A stretch of DNA of 64,000 nt from Leptolinea tardivitalis (GTDB taxonomy: Bacteria > Chloroflexota > Anaerolineae > Anaerolineales > Anaerolineaceae): assembly GCF_001050275.1 (NCBI RefSeq), contig NZ_BBYA01000002.1:62001-126000 (forward strand). The letters are read 5' to 3'. A program made the translations under genes and the position numbers. The notes beneath the pieces are model-generated. The model had not been told where the DNA came from. It did no database searches and was given only the letters and a program-made list of their open reading frames with translations. Below, one piece after another: positions 9,401 through 18,401 of the stretch; position 1 is the first letter of the stretch; each line of letters opens with the position of its first letter.

Positions 9401-11038
9401 TCAGGGCAGCAATCCGCGCAAGATGCTAAGGCTGGTAGGAATTTGTGCAATCAGATCGCTCGGTAAAATGGCGGCAGCATCCACATCTTCTGAGGCCAGG
9501 TCTCCGCAATTACCATGAATCCAGACTCCAAGTTGGGCGGCGGCAACCGGTTTGACTCCCTGTGCCAGGAAACCGGTGATCAAACCGGCCAGCAGGTCTC
9601 CGCTGCCAGCGCGGGCCAGGGATGGATTGGCACAGGTCGAAATGTACGCGTGTCCATCCGGTGAGGCGACCACGGTCAATGCACCTTTGAGAATGACGAT
9701 CTGGTTCCATTCTTTGGCGAAATGGAGCGCCAGATCCAACCGTTTTTCCTGAATTTCTTTAACAGATAATCCGGTGAGGGCAGACATTTCTCCAGGATGG
9801 GGAGTGAGAATGCAATTAGCCGGAAGCATTTTCCACCATTCAGGGATATCTGCCAGTATGCGCAGGGCATCAGCATCTATCACCAACGGGGGTAAAGTCT
9901 GGTTTGATTTAGGTTTCACATCTTCCGGTTCTGTAGGAACGAATCCAATGACGCTGCCTTTTCCTTTTTTACCCGACGGACTGAGCAGCCTGGTGAGGAA
10001 ATGCCGGGTTGTTTCTTCCGTCTCAAGACCGGGACCGATCAACATGGCACTCACTTTGTCCATATGTTTCTGAATTACCTCAACCCCCGACTCGGCGATT
10101 ACGCCGGCTTCATGTGGCAACAAAAGCCAGGTCACTTCAGGGATTGCTCCGGCAATGGCTGTGTGGATCATGCCGGGGATGGCGGCTCGAACCAATCCGA
10201 CACCACTTCGGTAGGCAGCTTCAGAAGCCAGGAGTACTGTTCCGGTATAGTTGATGGACCCGGCAACGATCATGGCTGTGCCAAATGTCCCTTTATGAGA
10301 ATCCAACGGCCGCTTGGGAAGCAGTCCGGCCATTTTCAACGGTGTAATGATTTCATGCAGTCCTTCTTCCCAGGACGGCAGGTGTTTTTCAAAACCGATG
10401 GGAATATTGACCAGGTTCCCACAATATTCGAAAGCAGGGAAGGTTAATAAACCGGATTTTACGGCTGCCATACTGAGTGTGTAATCGCAATGCAGAGTCT
10501 CCGCAGCCACTTCGCCGGTGGAACAGTCAATACCACTGGGACAGTCTACCCCAAGAATGACGAGTCCCTCGGCATATTTATTCACCGCCTTCAAAAGAGA
10601 TCGTATGGATTCATCCAGAGGTAAATGGGCGCCGGTACCCAGCACACCATCGAGCAGAAATTGGGCCTCACTGCACCACTTTTTCAAAGTGGAAAACTTT
10701 GGGTCTTCTGAATGTTTGACGAGTGTCCCGCCGGCTTCCGTGTAGCCTGTTGTCAGCGGATCAGCTTCATCGCGCTCTTTGATCAGATAAGCTCTGGTTG
10801 TCCATCCCTTTGACTGCAATTCACGCAAAGCGATTAAGGTATCGCCGCCGTTATTCCCTGATCCAACTAACCCTATTATGGAGCGTTCGGCATCCTCCTC
10901 GTATTCCATATAAAAACGGGTATCAATAAAGGAGGCAATCCCGGTCCCTGCCATCTCCATCATGGTTTCATAGGTATGACCGAGCTCATTGGCTTTCTTT
11001 TCCAGAGCACGCATCTGCTCAACGGTTGTTATTAACAT
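9401..11038 (-). CDS. nnr: Bifunctional NAD(P)H-hydrate epimerase / ADP-dependent dehydratase
   Basis: Repairs hydrated NADH and NADPH. The N-terminal YjeF_N domain (about residues 1-215, with GSGNNGGDTL) epimerises NAD(P)HX. The C-terminal ribokinase-like domain (about 225-545) dehydrates it with ADP and carries LTPHPGEM and the AGSGDLLAG motif with the catalytic Asp. The ATG at 11038 has AAGGAG four bases upstream; the frame also opens at a TTG at 11053, which I regard as untranslated. An apparent insertion of about 25 residues (KKGKGSVIGFVPTEPEDVKP) sits in the kinase-like domain. No linked pathway gene is nearby, as usual for this housekeeping repair enzyme. Confidence 0.95.
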   Translation of the reverse strand: MLITTVEQMRALEKKANELGHTYETMMEMAGTGIASFIDTRFYMEYEEDAERSIIGLVGSGNNGGDTLIALRELQSKGWTTRAYLIKERDEADPLTTGYTEAGGTLVKHSEDPKFSTLKKWCSEAQFLLDGVLGTGAHLPLDESIRSLLKAVNKYAEGLVILGVDCPSGIDCSTGEVAAETLHCDYTLSMAAVKSGLLTFPAFEYCGNLVNIPIGFEKHLPSWEEGLHEIITPLKMAGLLPKRPLDSHKGTFGTAMIVAGSINYTGTVLLASEAAYRSGVGLVRAAIPGMIHTAIAGAIPEVTWLLLPHEAGVIAESGVEVIQKHMDKVSAMLIGPGLETEETTRHFLTRLLSPSGKKGKGSVIGFVPTEPEDVKPKSNQTLPPLVIDADALRILADIPEWWKMLPANCILTPHPGEMSALTGLSVKEIQEKRLDLALHFAKEWNQIVILKGALTVVASPDGHAYISTCANPSLARAGSGDLLAGLITGFLAQGVKPVAAAQLGVWIHGNCGDLASEDVDAAAILPSDLIAQIPTSLSILRGLLP

Positions 11039-11160
11039 AAGACTCCTTGTCAAGGAAAAAGGTAAAGTGTGTTTCTATCATACAGGTTTAACTGTTAAAA
11101 TTCTAACCGGGATTTATAAGAAAGTTATATACCATTCTTCCACGAGCGAGCAACCTACCC

Positions 11161-12714
11161 ATGAAAAAATATCTGTTATTTACCGTTTTTATTTCCGGGT
11201 TGACCAGTTTGGCCGTTGAAATGGCGGCCTCGCGCCTGATGGGGAATTATTTTGGTTCCAGTAATCTGGTGTGGGCCAGCATCATCGGTTTGATACTGAT
11301 CTATTTAACCGTGGGGTACTTCATTGGCGGCAGCTGGGCAGACCGCTCTCCTCGTTATGGAACACTGTACCGTATTCTGGCCTGGGCAGGTTTGAGTGTG
11401 GCGGTAATTCCAGCCATCTCAAGACCTGTACTACGCTGGGCGGCGGATGCTTTTGATGCGATGCAATTGGGCGTATTGTTTGGATCTTTTGTGGCAGTCA
11501 TGATCCTGTTTGTTATCCCGATCATCCTGTTGGGGACGTCATCTCCATTTGCCATCCGGCTGGCAATCCAAAATAACAATGAAGCCGGGCGTATTTCCGG
11601 GAAGATCTATGCCATTTCTACATTGGGTTCGTTCATTGGAACATTCATCCCTGTGCTTTTGCTCATTCCCACTGTGGGGACGTATCGAACCTTCCTGATA
11701 CACGGGGCTGTCTTGCTGGTTTTTGCCCTTATTGGATTAAAACTGGAGGATGGGTGGAAGGCTCTCCTGCCTCTCTCATGGATGCCTATTGTTGTAATTA
11801 TCCTGTTCTTTACGATGAATATTGGCCGTGACAAGAACAGTGTCGGAATGATCTATGAGACAGAATCTGCTTATAACTATATTCAGGTGCTTGAACAAGA
11901 CGGCTTCCATATGCTGCGGTTGAATGACGGTCAGGGTGTGCATTCCATGTACCACCCGACGATTTATAATTATGCCGGTCCATGGGAACAGGTTCTTGTG
12001 GCACCTTTTTTTAATCCAGCGCCAGTCGAGGTGGCTGGCATCAACAGCATGGCCATAGTCGGACTGGCTGCAGGGACTACAGCCCGGCAGGCGATAAAGG
12101 TATACCCCAACATTTCGATTGACGGCTTTGAAATTGATCCGGAAATAGTGAAGGTAGGAAATACCTATTTTGGCATGAACCTGCCGCAATTACATGTTTT
12201 TGTGCAGGACGGCCGCTGGGGATTGGCACATTCAGGACGGAAATATCAGGTGATTAGTGTGGATGCCTATCGTCCGCCCTATATTCCCTGGCACCTCACC
12301 ACCCGCGAATTTTTTCAGACGGTTCATGACCATCTGACCGAGGATGGTGTTATGGTCATAAATATTGGTCGTGCGCCAGACGACCGCCGCCTGATCAACT
12401 CGCTGGCATCCACCATACGAACAGATTTTGCCTCCATTCATGTGATGGATTTACCTGGTACATTCAATTCCATCCTGTTTGCATCGGTTAAACCAACCAA
12501 TGCTGAAAACCTGGCGGCCAACTTTGACCAACTTCTGGCTTCCGGGAATACAGATCCGCTTCTTCTGGAGACGATGAATGTTACACTGGGAAACCTTCAA
12601 AAAGATCCTCCGGAAGCGCAGGTCTTCACCGATGACCTCGCTCCGGTGGAGGGTTTGACGAACAACATGATTTTAAAATTCCTGCTGGCTGGCGATGTGG
12701 AGATGTTGCAATGA
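11161..12714 (+). CDS. Membrane-fused spermidine synthase-like protein
   Basis: A 517-residue fusion. The N-terminal half (about residues 1-215) has seven or eight hydrophobic helices. The C-terminal half is a soluble Rossmann methyltransferase-like domain of the spermidine synthase superfamily. Its nucleotide-site segments are IVGLAAGTTARQA and GFEIDPEIV, followed by the catalytic-loop-like VISVDAYRPPYIPWHL. The family is usually annotated fused MFS/spermidine synthase; whether it makes polyamines is unproven, and the glycine motif is modified (GLAAG rather than GGGDG). It overlaps the next gene by ATGA, suggesting translational coupling. The start region has only a weak ribosome site. Confidence 0.88.
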   Translation: MKKYLLFTVFISGLTSLAVEMAASRLMGNYFGSSNLVWASIIGLILIYLTVGYFIGGSWADRSPRYGTLYRILAWAGLSVAVIPAISRPVLRWAADAFDAMQLGVLFGSFVAVMILFVIPIILLGTSSPFAIRLAIQNNNEAGRISGKIYAISTLGSFIGTFIPVLLLIPTVGTYRTFLIHGAVLLVFALIGLKLEDGWKALLPLSWMPIVVIILFFTMNIGRDKNSVGMIYETESAYNYIQVLEQDGFHMLRLNDGQGVHSMYHPTIYNYAGPWEQVLVAPFFNPAPVEVAGINSMAIVGLAAGTTARQAIKVYPNISIDGFEIDPEIVKVGNTYFGMNLPQLHVFVQDGRWGLAHSGRKYQVISVDAYRPPYIPWHLTTREFFQTVHDHLTEDGVMVINIGRAPDDRRLINSLASTIRTDFASIHVMDLPGTFNSILFASVKPTNAENLAANFDQLLASGNTDPLLLETMNVTLGNLQKDPPEAQVFTDDLAPVEGLTNNMILKFLLAGDVEMLQ

Positions 12715-13376
12715 ACTTTCTTCAAAAAATTTTGACATATCTCGTTGTGATTCTGATCCCCGTTTTCCTTTTGATGACTTCTGTGCGGTTACTTTTATTC
12801 CCCGTGTTTACGCAATTGGAATATTATCGTCCCGGTTTCCCGGCAGATCCCTATGGTTTTACCCTTCAGGATCGGCAGAAATGGAGCCAGATATCCGTCG
12901 ACTACCTGACAAATGCCGCTGGTATTGATTTCCTGGCCAATCAAAAACTGGATGAAAATACTCCGCTTTATAATGAACGGGAATTAAGCCATATGCAGGA
13001 TGTAAAAAACCTTGTTCAGGTGATGTTGATTGTCTGGCCTTTAATTGGCATCTTCATCCTTTGTGTGGGAGTCGTTTCCATGCGAAGTGGATGGCTGGCG
13101 GATTTTTGGCTGGCCGTCAGCCGAGGAGGATGGACAGCGGTTGGTTTGATCGCAGCCATACTCATCGCCGTTATGGTCAGTTTTAATGCATTATTCACAG
13201 GATTTCACCGGATTTTTTTCAGTGGGGATACCTGGTTATTCCTTTACTCTGATTCACTGATTCGGCTTTTCCCGTTGATGTTCTGGCAGGATGCCTTCAT
13301 TTTGATGGGGGCCATGGTGCTGATATTTGGCCTGGCACTTGGTTTCTTCGGTAGACGGCAATACCTTCATTCTTGA
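12711..13376 (+). CDS. TIGR01906-family integral membrane protein (DUF1461)
   Basis: A 221-residue protein with an N-terminal hydrophobic helix, an extracytoplasmic loop of about 80 residues rich in acidic and aromatic residues (DRQKWSQISVDYL, NERELSHMQDV), and three further helices. The YGFTLQDR segment and overall layout match TIGR01906 membrane proteins, whose function is unknown. The start codon overlaps the stop of the spermidine-synthase-like gene in an ATGA junction, so the two proteins probably act together at the membrane. A bidirectional-type terminator follows immediately. Confidence 0.8.
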   Translation: MNFLQKILTYLVVILIPVFLLMTSVRLLLFPVFTQLEYYRPGFPADPYGFTLQDRQKWSQISVDYLTNAAGIDFLANQKLDENTPLYNERELSHMQDVKNLVQVMLIVWPLIGIFILCVGVVSMRSGWLADFWLAVSRGGWTAVGLIAAILIAVMVSFNALFTGFHRIFFSGDTWLFLYSDSLIRLFPLMFWQDAFILMGAMVLIFGLALGFFGRRQYLHS

Positions 13377-13382
13377 AGAATC

Positions 13383-13410
13383 AAAAAGACGGCGAAAGCC
13401 GTCTTTTTTT
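13383..13410 (+). terminator. Intrinsic terminator between converging genes
   Basis: A 10-bp stem, AAAAGACGGC with its complement, around a GAAA tetraloop, with T7 on the right and A5 on the left. It can serve the plus-strand TIGR01906 gene and, more weakly, apgM on the minus strand. Confidence 0.92.
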
Positions 13411-13425
13411 CTGGAATTAACTGTC

Positions 13426-14634
13426 TTATGCACCAAATTTGTTCAGACGCAAAGCGTGAGCCAAAGACAATGGCATATTATCAAGTGCCGGGAAAATACC
13501 CAGTCCGCCATGCATACAGGCTCGTTCACCAAATTCCTTTTCCGTATCCGGGCGGACCGAAGCTGGAGCCCAAAGCAAATATGGAACCGGATGCCATGAA
13601 TGAGTCCTTAATTTTGCCGGGGTACTGTGGTCGCCGGTGATGACCAGCACGTCGGGATGAAGTCCAACGAGTTTGGGAAGGGCTGCATCAACACCTTCAA
13701 TGATCTTCACCTTGCCATCAAAATTGCCATCTTCACCGTATGAATCTGATTTCTTGATATGCACAAAGAAGAAATCGTATTCATTCCAATGGTCCGCGAC
13801 CGCTTTGAATTCATCCTCCGGTGTTTCTCCATCAAATTTAATCAAATCCATTCCTACGAGCTGGGCAACACCGCGATACATGGGGTAAACAGCCACACAG
13901 GCCGCCCGCAGGTTGTAAAGCTCTTTATAGGTTGGCAAACCAGGATCGGTGGCGAAGCCACGCAGGGTCAGCCCGTTGGCTTTTGGCTCATCTTTCATGA
14001 GCTTGTTAGCTTCTTCGATCCATTTATTGAAAAGATCGGCGGCTTTTTGCGCTGCACCGTTCTGGGCAACAACCTTCAGAGGGGCGGCACCGGTGCGTTG
14101 GGGATCAGTTTCTTCCAGATCAGGGGAAAGACCGGCTCCCCGCATCACCACCACAAAGCGGTATTCCTTTACATGTTTGACTTCGATTTCAACTCCGGGA
14201 ATTTTGATTGATTTCAATCTTTCACAGATCGGGGCGGCTTCTTCTGACGAAATGCGTCCGGCACGACGATCAATAATTATTCCATTGGAATCCAGGGTAC
14301 AAAAGTTTCCACGGGCTGCCACGTCTCCTTTGTTGACGGTTACGTTGACGCCGAATGCTTCCAAGACTCCACGGCCAACTTCTGTCTTGACGGGGTCGAT
14401 CCCAAACAGACTCAAATGAGCCGGTCCGGAACCGGGAGTGATACCTGCGCTGATCGGGCATGATTGACCAAGGATGCCTTCAGCCGCCAATTTGTCCATA
14501 TTGGGTGTATTGGCAGTTTCTAATTCAGTTTTTCCACCTGGTTCCATTGGCAGACCGCCCAATCCGTCCATTACCAGTAAAACGATTTTGCTATTGACAG
14601 GCGCCAGCAGAGATCCCAGATCTTCAATTTGCAT
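13426..14634 (-). CDS. apgM: 2,3-bisphosphoglycerate-independent phosphoglycerate mutase, archaeal type
   Basis: Interconverts 3- and 2-phosphoglycerate without a 2,3-bisphosphoglycerate cofactor. This is the aPGAM form of the alkaline-phosphatase superfamily: MDGLGGLP and NTPNMDKLAAEG at the N-terminus, the ITPGSGPAHLSLFG segment, and metal-ligand clusters VITGDHSTPAKL and HSWHPVP near the C-terminus. The ATG at 14634 is preceded by GAGGAG seven bases upstream. The open frame extends to a TTG at 14652, before that ribosome site, and is rejected. It is single-gene, flanked by terminators on both sides. A separate histidine-phosphatase-type PGM-like gene lies at 35775. Confidence 0.94.
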   Translation of the reverse strand: MQIEDLGSLLAPVNSKIVLLVMDGLGGLPMEPGGKTELETANTPNMDKLAAEGILGQSCPISAGITPGSGPAHLSLFGIDPVKTEVGRGVLEAFGVNVTVNKGDVAARGNFCTLDSNGIIIDRRAGRISSEEAAPICERLKSIKIPGVEIEVKHVKEYRFVVVMRGAGLSPDLEETDPQRTGAAPLKVVAQNGAAQKAADLFNKWIEEANKLMKDEPKANGLTLRGFATDPGLPTYKELYNLRAACVAVYPMYRGVAQLVGMDLIKFDGETPEDEFKAVADHWNEYDFFFVHIKKSDSYGEDGNFDGKVKIIEGVDAALPKLVGLHPDVLVITGDHSTPAKLRTHSWHPVPYLLWAPASVRPDTEKEFGERACMHGGLGIFPALDNMPLSLAHALRLNKFGA

Positions 14635-14668
14635 ATATGTCTCCTCGCACAATTTGGCAGATACAAAT

Positions 14669-14700
14669 AAAACAGCGCAAGAAGTCTCTTGCGCTGTTTT
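14669..14700 (-). terminator. Intrinsic terminator of the sugar-importer ATPase gene
   Basis: A perfect 14-bp stem (14669-14682 with 14687-14700) around a 4-base loop. Read on the minus strand it ends in TTTT and a further T-rich run. It stops transcripts from the gene at 14728 before apgM. Confidence 0.9.
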
Positions 14701-14727
14701 TCACAAAAGAGCCTTCAATTCAATATT

Positions 14728-15840
14728 TTACCGCACTGCAACCGGGTTTTCAGAATCCAGTGAAGGATCAAAGATGTGCATGTTGTCCATATTGAATACC
14801 AGTTTTACCTTCTCACCAATGGTGAAGCGGGTCCGTGGATCAACACGGGCAACATAATTATGTGTACCAGAGACCAGGTTCAGGTTGATTTCATTACCCA
14901 TTAACTCGATGATATCCACTTTAGCTTCCACTTCTGCGGCGTTTATATTGCTGGGAAGGAATTCGGGATTGTGGATATCTTCTGGGCGGATGCCAAAGAT
15001 CACAGGTTTGCCATCATATGCCATGTATTTTTCCGCTTTGTTCGCAGGAATTTTCATGGAGAAGCCGTTCATTTCAACAAAGGCTTCCTTGTCTGCTTTG
15101 CGGATCTTGGCATCAAAGAAGTTCATGGCAGGTGAACCGATGAAACCGGCCACAAAGAGGTTGTCCGGGCGGTCATACAATGCCTGCGGAGTATCTAACT
15201 GCTGTAAAACACCTTTGTTCATTACAGCGATACGGGAAGCCATCGTCATGGCTTCTGTTTGATCGTGGGTTACATAAATGAAGGTGGTCTGCAAACTCTG
15301 ATGCAATTTGCTGATCTGCGCACGGGTTTGGACTCTCAATTTGGCATCCAGGTTTGAGAGCGGTTCATCAAACAGGAAAACTTTTGGTTCCCGGACAATG
15401 GCGCGGCCTACAGCCACACGCTGACGCTGACCTCCGGAAAGTTCACGGGGGCGGCGTTTGAGTAATTGTTCAAGCCCCAGAATGCCTGCAGCTTCATTGA
15501 CACGGCGGTTTATTTCTTCTTTCTTCACACCGCGGAGTTTTAAGCCGAATGCCATATTATCAAAAACCGTCATATGCGGGTAAAGGGCGTATGATTGAAA
15601 TACCATGGCGATATCTCTATCCTTCGGAGGGGTGTCATTTACCCGGTTTTCTCCGATGAAAATATCGCCTTCTGTTACATCTTCGAGACCGGCCAGGCAG
15701 CGCAAGGCTGTGGTTTTACCACATCCGGATGGCCCCACCAGTACAAGGAATTCCTTGTCTTCTACGGTGATATCCAGATTGTTTAATGCCGTGAAATCAC
15801 CAAACTTCTTGAATACATGATTGAAACGAACGCTTGCCAT
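14728..15840 (-). CDS. ABC importer ATPase of the MalK/UgpC/MsmK type
   Basis: Energises binding-protein-dependent sugar import. The 370-residue protein has Walker A GPSGCGKTT, signature LSGGQRQRV, Walker B LFDEPLSNLD and the switch His in YVTHDQTEAM. They are followed by a C-terminal TOBE/OB regulatory domain of about 130 residues, typical for MalK. The ATG at 15840 has GGAGGG eight bases upstream; the longer frame to 15933 runs through the promoter and is rejected. No permease or binding-protein gene is adjacent, so it may be a shared ATPase for several carbohydrate importers, as MsmK is in some bacteria. It is monocistronic, with its own -10 element and terminator. Confidence 0.93.
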   Translation of the reverse strand: MASVRFNHVFKKFGDFTALNNLDITVEDKEFLVLVGPSGCGKTTALRCLAGLEDVTEGDIFIGENRVNDTPPKDRDIAMVFQSYALYPHMTVFDNMAFGLKLRGVKKEEINRRVNEAAGILGLEQLLKRRPRELSGGQRQRVAVGRAIVREPKVFLFDEPLSNLDAKLRVQTRAQISKLHQSLQTTFIYVTHDQTEAMTMASRIAVMNKGVLQQLDTPQALYDRPDNLFVAGFIGSPAMNFFDAKIRKADKEAFVEMNGFSMKIPANKAEKYMAYDGKPVIFGIRPEDIHNPEFLPSNINAAEVEAKVDIIELMGNEINLNLVSGTHNYVARVDPRTRFTIGEKVKLVFNMDNMHIFDPSLDSENPVAVR

Positions 15841-15876
15841 AAAACACCCTCCTAACGGAAAGAATATAGTGACTTT

Positions 15877-15932
15877 ATTATACGGTTTTTCCAAAAAAGC
15901 GATAATCCATTTTGTCACACTGGAGGGTGACA
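15877..15932 (-). promoter_or_regulatory. Promoter -10 box and operator-like inverted repeat of the MalK-type gene
   Basis: On the minus strand TATAAT lies at 15882-15877. Upstream of it an inverted repeat TGTCAC-N8-GTGACA spans 15932-15913, centred about 50 bases before the expected start of transcription. The position fits a dimeric regulator binding site. No regulator gene is adjacent, and the -35 box is poor. Confidence 0.45.
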
Positions 15933-15947
15933 TTTTTCTGGTTATTT

Positions 15948-15982
15948 ATAAAAAGAGGTCCGCTTTTACCGGCGGACCTCTT
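15948..15982 (-). terminator. Intrinsic terminator overlapping a stop codon
   Basis: Minus-strand stem AAGAGGTCCGC with its complement (15982-15972 with 15963-15953), loop of 8, then a T-rich tail. The 5' arm is coding: it encodes the last residues EEVRR of the nucleotidyltransferase-like gene, and the TAA stop lies in the loop. Confidence 0.9.
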
Positions 15983-16736
15983 CAACTTCTTCATACCAGA
16001 TGATGCGTTTCCCCATAATGGACCGCATTTTCCAACGGGTTGTTTTCGGGCAGGTTTGAAGTTCTTGAAAAATGGCATTCAGTCGTTCAATCACTGTTTC
16101 TTTTGAACCTGGTGGAAGTGTGATTTCTCCCGAAGTCACCATGTTGATGATCATTTTCACATTATCGGATACGGTTGTGTACAATCCCCAGTCATCTCCA
16201 CACAGGTTGTGGAGGATTGACTGATTGATGTAATCTCCATCGGTACTGCCGAGGTTATGGTCAAGCAAAAGGGCACAAACATCCAATACATCCTTCCTGT
16301 TCATCTCGATGATCTGTGTTTTTGTCAACATCAATTCACAGAGAGGCAGGGTGAGGGAATCAATCTTCAACCGTTTTGACAGGGGGATCTGGTGGCACAT
16401 CTCAAAAGTATCAATCAAGATATCCACCTGGCGGTGGTTGATTTCATCAAAATATAACTGGCGCCGGTCACCATATAGAGTATTCAGCGTCCGGTCTGCG
16501 GTATAACCGGATTTCTTGAAGAAGTCTTCAATGCTTCCCAGACTGGCCCAATCGGTCACGAAATCCAGATCACCGTAAGGGCGTTTCAACTCCGGTTTTC
16601 GGGTGGATGGGCAGCGTAAATGGACAGCCATACCGCCAAACAAACGCAACGTCAGGTTCTGCCTGTCGGCATCTTCCAGCAACCTGAGAGCTTCGGCCTG
16701 AAGATCAGTCAAAGGGATTAGTCTATGGTCACTCAA
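15966..16736 (-). CDS. Nucleotidyltransferase-fold protein (AbiEii/MNT-like), function unknown
   Basis: A 256-residue protein whose N-terminal part carries the minimal nucleotidyltransferase pattern: LFGGMAVHLR around residue 33 and PYGDLDFV around residue 55, with a further Asp in VDILIDTF near residue 102. This resembles the AbiEii-type family used for nucleotidyl transfer to RNA or protein. The C-terminal half has no motif I recognise. It starts at a TTG (16736) overlapping the end of the permease gene by 8 bp, with AGGAAATT upstream, so it is probably translationally coupled. No antitoxin-like partner is next to it, and a toxin role is not supported by context. Confidence 0.65.
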   Translation of the reverse strand: MSDHRLIPLTDLQAEALRLLEDADRQNLTLRLFGGMAVHLRCPSTRKPELKRPYGDLDFVTDWASLGSIEDFFKKSGYTADRTLNTLYGDRRQLYFDEINHRQVDILIDTFEMCHQIPLSKRLKIDSLTLPLCELMLTKTQIIEMNRKDVLDVCALLLDHNLGSTDGDYINQSILHNLCGDDWGLYTTVSDNVKMIINMVTSGEITLPPGSKETVIERLNAIFQELQTCPKTTRWKMRSIMGKRIIWYEEVEEVRR

Positions 16737-18378
16737 CCGGAATTTCCTGATGAACCTTGTCGATATCGATGCCTACTTTTTTGCGATACGATTTGAACCC
16801 TATGTAGATAAAGAAAGCCGTCAGGTAAAGTGCGGCAATGAAGATGATCGAAGATGTATTCATTAAACCGATATTATAGAGGCGGTTCGGGTCAATCAGC
16901 CAGGCATACAGGAGGTAAATGAGGAATCCACCAAAGATAACCCCTGCGACGGAGATCAGCGGAAACCCGAAGATTTTGAATTTCGCTATTGGCGAAGCAT
17001 TGTAGAGGTCAGGCTTCGAATACGGCAGGATGATGGCGGCAATGGTCGAGCCGAGGTAGGTGACAGCGATAACGAGCGTAGAATCCAGTGTCATGGATTG
17101 GAAGTTGAAAACATTCCATGCGAACAGGGCGGAAATAATGATGGATGGAATGACCATCAATAACAGGGCGATTACCGGAGTATGTGTACGCGGATTGACT
17201 TCACTTACCTTTTCGGGCAGTAGACGGTCAAAAGAGGCGGCAAAGATTACACGGGTAGAGCTGAGGAACACGGTGCCTGCCCAGCCAAACCACCATAGAC
17301 TCATCAAAAGTATGATGCCCAGTTGAATAATTCGATTGGGGGTCAGGAATGCTGCCAGCAAGGCCGGATACGGCCAGACAGGCAGAGGAGCCGGAACAGA
17401 AGATGTTCCCCATAAGGCTCCCCACCAGGCTGCGTTGGCATTCATGTAAAAGTTCCACGTGATGGTTTTATTGATCAAGAATAGGAAAGAAATGGCCAAT
17501 ATGGTGGTGATGATTAATGCTCCGGCCATACCCCAAAGGTTGCGTCTGAAATCTGTAGCTCCGCGTACTTCACCATACAATGTGGAACCCCAGTTGGGCC
17601 ACAGGTTGAAGAACACAATGAAGGGTATGGCACCGAAAATGGCAGCGAACGAACCACCTGTAAGGGGAGCTTCAGCTCCGGCGGCGGCACCGGCCGCAAT
17701 GGTGGCATCATATATTCCGGGTGTTGTTCCCAATAGCCGGGGGGCTTCATGTTCTAATCCGGCTTTGAATGTTTCAGGCGAATTGAACGCAAGAAGAGAA
17801 AAAACTATGATCAGGCCGATGAGGCCGCCAAAAAAACAGTAACGTTGAATGCGGGCATAGGTTTTCATCCCCATCGAAATAAAGGCTGAGACAATCGCAC
17901 ACACCAATACCGCGGTGACGAATAATCCAAGCGGTGTTTGCCCGAACCACAAAGCGGCATCCTTAAATCCGATAAGGGCCAGGGTGGGGGTGATGACAAT
18001 GTGCCGGAACATATCGCTATAAAGGGGAACCCATAACCACAGGATGAACCACCAGCCGGTGATGGAAAGGACGAAACCGATTCCACCTCCCAGAATGCGG
18101 CTCTGCCAGACGTAATCTCCACCAGACCGGGGCATTACTGCAATAAGGCTGGCATAAACAATGGTTTCAAAAAAAATGAAAATTGCACTGACAATCAGAG
18201 TGGGGAGCAGTCCACCCTTGAGGTAGAACATCTGACTGAAAATATACAAACCCAGTGTCACCAGATTGATTGAAAAAGTGGCATAGATAAAGGCATCCAT
18301 TACCGACCAGGAGCGAACCAGACCGGTGGCTTTACGTACAAAAAGGTTGGAATCACTCTGCAATTTTTGACGCGGCAT
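16729..18378 (-). CDS. APC-superfamily amino acid permease
   Basis: A 549-residue integral membrane protein with about twelve or more hydrophobic helices. The N-terminal helix pair is followed by PRSGGDYVWQSRILGGG, the APC-family signature between helices 2 and 3. The second half contains RVIFAASFDRLLPEKVSEVNP, also typical of the family. There is a long extracytoplasmic insertion around residues 210-245 rich in Ala and Gly. It is likely a proton- or sodium-coupled amino-acid importer; the substrate is not determinable. The ATG at 18378 has GGAGTGG upstream. It probably shares an mRNA with the nucleotidyltransferase-like gene, which overlaps its end. Confidence 0.88.
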   Translation of the reverse strand: MPRQKLQSDSNLFVRKATGLVRSWSVMDAFIYATFSINLVTLGLYIFSQMFYLKGGLLPTLIVSAIFIFFETIVYASLIAVMPRSGGDYVWQSRILGGGIGFVLSITGWWFILWLWVPLYSDMFRHIVITPTLALIGFKDAALWFGQTPLGLFVTAVLVCAIVSAFISMGMKTYARIQRYCFFGGLIGLIIVFSLLAFNSPETFKAGLEHEAPRLLGTTPGIYDATIAAGAAAGAEAPLTGGSFAAIFGAIPFIVFFNLWPNWGSTLYGEVRGATDFRRNLWGMAGALIITTILAISFLFLINKTITWNFYMNANAAWWGALWGTSSVPAPLPVWPYPALLAAFLTPNRIIQLGIILLMSLWWFGWAGTVFLSSTRVIFAASFDRLLPEKVSEVNPRTHTPVIALLLMVIPSIIISALFAWNVFNFQSMTLDSTLVIAVTYLGSTIAAIILPYSKPDLYNASPIAKFKIFGFPLISVAGVIFGGFLIYLLYAWLIDPNRLYNIGLMNTSSIIFIAALYLTAFFIYIGFKSYRKKVGIDIDKVHQEIPVE

Positions 18379-18401
18379 TTTCCACTCCTAACGATGAGGT
18401 G

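Noticed and set aside
11161-12714. Naming the membrane spermidine-synthase-like gene speE
   Set aside because: The glycine-rich site is altered and the membrane half is unlike true spermidine synthase; no polyamine genes are adjacent.
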